NCBI RefSeq assembly: GCF_900142215.1
Contig: NZ_FRAC01000034.1
Coordinates: forward strand, 1-64,000
Direction of reading: 5' to 3'
DNA length: 64,000 bases
Origin: Anaerocolumna jejuensis DSM 15929
GTDB taxonomy: Bacteria; Bacillota; Clostridia; Lachnospirales; Lachnospiraceae
Of this stretch, positions 61,380 through 64,000 are shown piece by piece. The notes beneath the pieces were generated by a model, which saw nothing but the letters and a program-made list of their open reading frames with translations, was not told the origin of the DNA and did not search any database. Numbering within the stretch: position 1 is the stretch's first letter; the number at the start of each line of letters is the position of its first letter. Both the position numbers and the translations under genes were made by a program.

Positions 61380-62243
61380 TTAGTCGTTATAGACATCTCT
61401 CCAGATAACCAATGTAAGCTTTCCCTGAACTACCGGAACATATTCATACCTTTCTTCCCCTTTTAAGACCAGAGGCACCTGAAAATCATAATCCGCCATC
61501 AATTCAAGCCTTCCAATCAGTTCTCCCTTACCTGCTCCATAGCCCATCCGGTTTAATTCCGGCGGCAGGCTGCTTAGGGTAAGCTTATACTCCGTACCTG
61601 TTCCAGGCTTGTCTTTGCCAGCCCAGGGCTTTTCCTTTCCCATACCGGAATCGGCTTTTCCCGGCTCGGCTTTTCCTGTTCCAGCCTCCATTTTCTCCCC
61701 AGCGGACACATCCGCCTCTTTTCTTTTCATTACAAGAAGGGTTTCCTGAACATCTTTTGCCCTGCTTAGTATCCGGTATTCTGCCCGAAAGTTACTGATA
61801 TCTTCCGGTAACAGCTTCCGGAACTTTTCAGGAGATTTTACCTTAAGACTGCCGACCCCTAAGCTTTTATTCCCTGTGACAAACCGCCAGTACAGAGGGT
61901 CCTTTGTTAATTTTAAAGTAACCTCGCAGGGCTTTAATTCTATCGGCTTACCGGTGTTATGGGCAGATGTATTTTTTAGGTGAAAGCCCAGGGATACCTC
62001 TCCTCCCTGTAAAAGCTTATCAAAGGAAATCCCTTCCGTACCATCTACGGTAAGCCCCTTGTCCTCCCTCTGAAAATAAGCAAACAGATTTTCATCCTCG
62101 AACCGGATTACCGGATCTTCTCCTTCCTTTTCAAAGGACAGGCCGGATTTCTTCTCTGTGCTGGTATCCGCCCCTAAAAAAGGCAGCATAAAGATAAGGA
62201 AAAGCAAGGAGAGGCTCATAAACCGCTGTTTATATCCCGTCAT
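61380..62243 (-). CDS. Secreted protein of unknown function
   Basis: 287 residues; not recognised. A signal peptide or membrane anchor is likely (residues 8-25, FMSLSLLFLIFMLPFLG). It has mixed beta-type text (VSLGFHLKNTSAHN, LKLTKDPLYWRFVTG). Residues about 193-228 form a Gly/Lys/Glu/Pro-rich low-complexity stretch (GKAEPGKADSGMGKEKPWAG) that splits the domain. The C-terminus is beta-rich with YVPVVQGKLTLVIWRD. No neighbours give a clue; the gene has its own terminator. Confidence 0.65.
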   Translation of the reverse strand: MTGYKQRFMSLSLLFLIFMLPFLGADTSTEKKSGLSFEKEGEDPVIRFEDENLFAYFQREDKGLTVDGTEGISFDKLLQGGEVSLGFHLKNTSAHNTGKPIELKPCEVTLKLTKDPLYWRFVTGNKSLGVGSLKVKSPEKFRKLLPEDISNFRAEYRILSRAKDVQETLLVMKRKEADVSAGEKMEAGTGKAEPGKADSGMGKEKPWAGKDKPGTGTEYKLTLSSLPPELNRMGYGAGKGELIGRLELMADYDFQVPLVLKGEERYEYVPVVQGKLTLVIWRDVYND

Positions 62244-62403
62244 GTTCCCTCCTTTCTATCAGATTTTATAACACAGTATTAATTACCATATTATTACATT
62301 TCATTATATAGAAAGCAGGTGCATATTACAAGCAGAATACCCTGTATCCGTTCGACGGCTCCCCCTATATAGCAAGGAAAGCCTCCAGAAATCTTTTTCT
62401 TTC

Positions 62404-62856
62404 TTAATATCCCAACATTTCTTTGTCTAATACTACAGTAAATGGTCCGTCGTTGAGCAGCTCTATCTTCATATCCGCTCCAAACTCCCCCGACTCCACG
62501 CGCCCATACTTTTCCCTGCAGCTAATCATAAAATACTCATAGAGCTCCTTTGCCCTGGCTGGTTCCGCAGCATTCAGGAAATTGGGCCGGTTGCCCTTCC
62601 TGCAATCCGCATAAAGGGTAAATTGGGATATTACCATGATGTCTCCATTAACATCACTTAGGGAAAGGTTCGTCTTTCCTTCTTCATCGTCAAAAATTCT
62701 TAGCTTTAAAATTTTGTCCAGGTATTTATCCGCCGTCTCTCTTGTATCTTCCTTTCCTATTCCGAGAAGCAGCAGATAACCCCTGTTTATGCTGGCCTTT
62801 ACTTCTCCTTCTATAGTAACCGACGCACGCTTTACCCTTTGTATTACCACCTTCAT
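62404..62856 (-). CDS. dtd: D-aminoacyl-tRNA deacylase
   Basis: 150 residues, normal length. Begins MKVVIQRVKRASVTIEGEVK; catalytic SQFTLYADCRKGNRPNF and C-terminal LNDGPFTVVLDKE motif (usually NxGPVT/FT). It frees tRNA from mischarged D-amino acids and glycine in the cytosol. AGGAG upstream. Confidence 0.94.
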   Translation of the reverse strand: MKVVIQRVKRASVTIEGEVKASINRGYLLLLGIGKEDTRETADKYLDKILKLRIFDDEEGKTNLSLSDVNGDIMVISQFTLYADCRKGNRPNFLNAAEPARAKELYEYFMISCREKYGRVESGEFGADMKIELLNDGPFTVVLDKEMLGY

Positions 62857-63026
62857 AGCTCTTTCTCCTCTTACTGTCTCTCCATTAATTTTTTCTTAAT
62901 TTTTTTCTTAATTTTTCGAAATATCTATAAAGAATCCCTGAACATTGTTGTTATCTTGTCCTTCCTATGCTATAATGCCAGTATTGCAATTGTACTACAA
63001 TTAAATAACAATTGGAGGCTTTCACA

Positions 63027-63698
63027 TTGAAGAATTTAATTCATAAATACAAGCATGCCTGGGTCCTGTCTTATTTTGTTATTTATATGGTATGGTTTTT
63101 CTATCTGGAAAGAAGCGTTACGAAAAATTTTTATACCGTCCATATTAAGCTGGATGACATGATTCCTTTTAATGAATGGTTTTTAATTCCATATTTACTA
63201 TGGTTTTTGTATATTTTTTCCACCGTATCTTATTTCTTCCTTACTTCAAGAAGTGATTTTTATAAGCTTACGGCTTTTTTATTTATCGGAATGACAATAT
63301 GCCTCATTATTTATACCATATGGCCCAACGGCCAGGATTTAAGGCCTAATCTGGATGCCTTAGGCAGGGACAACGTATTGATTGATATTATCCGGCACCT
63401 CTATTCAACGGATACGGCTACGAATGTCTGCCCCAGTATCCACGTGTTCAACTCCATTGGCGCTGCCATTGCCATCAATAAGAGCGAAGCTCTGAAAAAG
63501 AAAAAATGGCTGACTATAGGCTCTGTTATACTAACCGTATTAATTTGCATGTCTACAGTATTTATAAAACAGCACTCTGTCTTTGATGTATTTATGGGTA
63601 CCCTCCTTGCAGTTGTTATGTACCTGGGAGTTTATGTCTGGGTAGGAAGTAAGCAGGCTGCTAAAGCCAAGGAAAAAAAGCTTTCTGCGGAATTTTAA
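63027..63698 (+). CDS. PAP2-superfamily membrane protein (inositolphosphotransferase/phosphatase-like)
   Basis: About 223 residues, six hydrophobic segments. TTG start at 63027 with TTGGAGG eight bases upstream; another in-frame TTG at 63012 lacks a ribosome site. Motifs CPSIHVFNSIGAAIAI and FIKQHSVFDVFMGTLLA carry the His and Asp of PAP2 enzymes. Probably lipid phosphatase or phosphotransferase acting on the outer face. A different subfamily from the PAP2 gene at 23017. Confidence 0.78.
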   Translation: MKNLIHKYKHAWVLSYFVIYMVWFFYLERSVTKNFYTVHIKLDDMIPFNEWFLIPYLLWFLYIFSTVSYFFLTSRSDFYKLTAFLFIGMTICLIIYTIWPNGQDLRPNLDALGRDNVLIDIIRHLYSTDTATNVCPSIHVFNSIGAAIAINKSEALKKKKWLTIGSVILTVLICMSTVFIKQHSVFDVFMGTLLAVVMYLGVYVWVGSKQAAKAKEKKLSAEF

Positions 63699-63764
63699 CT
63701 CTGCAGAAACAATTTATCAAATATAATTTCATACCGTTCTACCTTAAAAATCTATGGGCCAGCA

Positions 63765-64000
63765 TCAGCTGAACCCATAGATTTTTCTTGATATCCGATA
63801 TCCCATCTCAACGATTTTTCTTCCGGCCTTTCCCGGCAGATTCATGGACCTGCCCAGTGCCTTGTTATGAATTATCTTATAGAGCCTCTTATTATTCTTC
63901 TCTAAATAATCCCAGAGCTCTTTTTTCTTTTCAAGGCTCTCGGGGGTGTTTTCCTTAATGAGGAAAACAGAAGAAATAGTCATCATCATGGTCAGGTATT
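63765..64000 (-). CDS. C-terminal end of a family 2-like glycosyltransferase (partial)
   Basis: The frame stays open to the window edge, so only the last 78 or so residues are visible. The end NNKRLYKIIHNKALGRSMNL, then PGKAGRKIVEMGYRISRKIY resembles the tail of GT2 glycosyltransferases. The internal ATG near 63989 is probably not the start. The catalytic part lies outside, so substrate cannot be stated. Confidence 0.5.
   Translation of the reverse strand, partial: YLTMMMTISSVFLIKENTPESLEKKKELWDYLEKNNKRLYKIIHNKALGRSMNLPGKAGRKIVEMGYRISRKIYGFS

Overview
The window looks like a spore-forming, flagellated anaerobe of the Clostridia, most likely Lachnospiraceae or a close relative. The basis is moderately low GC, strong AGGAGG-type ribosome sites, frequent TTG/GTG starts, two SpoIIID-type sporulation regulators, a mother-cell (sigma-E) style promoter, Mbl with FlhO/FlhP, an AdoCbl-dependent ribonucleotide reductase and a Listeria-like extracellular electron transfer locus. 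This placement is inferred from gene content, not from a search. No tRNA, rRNA or CRISPR array was seen. Nearly all genes are on the minus strand.

Layout. 1-2.8 kb: mbl-flhO-flhP. 3.2-16.2 kb: a complete reductive pyrimidine catabolism locus with a PucR regulator, beta-alanine aminotransferase, iron alcohol dehydrogenase, ABC importer, dihydropyrimidinase, PreA-type dihydropyrimidine dehydrogenase and ureidopropionase-type amidase. Its substrate-binding lipoprotein appears circularly permuted. 16.6-20.9 kb: a two-component system plus a lantibiotic-immunity-like ABC exporter. 20.9-23.7 kb: a broken DUF5050 gene, a MarR remnant, an XRE membrane regulator and a PAP2 phosphatase. 23.9-43.4 kb: the core information-processing block rpmG-secE-nusG-rplKA-rplJL-rpoBC-(nrdJ)-rpsL-rpsG-fusA-tuf, with an RNR gene inserted between rpoC and rpsL. 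43.5-51.3 kb: a LacI regulator and the flavin-based electron transfer locus ndh2-dmkB-dmkA-pplA-fmnB-eetB. 58.2-58.9 kb: a second spoIIID-like gene with an eetA-like gene. 58.9-64 kb: thioesterase, cysK, dtd and other housekeeping genes, with a long structured intergenic repeat.

The most exciting feature is at 51.7-58.1 kb. The spoIIID gene is split into two halves by a 6,020-bp element with a 12-bp direct repeat (CCGTACATAAAG on the sense strand) at both ends. The element carries a SpoIVCA-like large serine recombinase behind a sigma-E-like promoter, a small coupled upstream ORF, an XRE regulator, a purine permease, a CorA transporter and a DUF3791/DUF3990 toxin-antitoxin-like trio. Recombination between the two repeats would join the halves in frame into an 89-residue SpoIIID. 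This parallels the skin element of sigK but in a different sporulation gene.

Several families of short palindromic repeats are scattered between genes. One of them supplies the likely ribosome-binding site of nrdJ.
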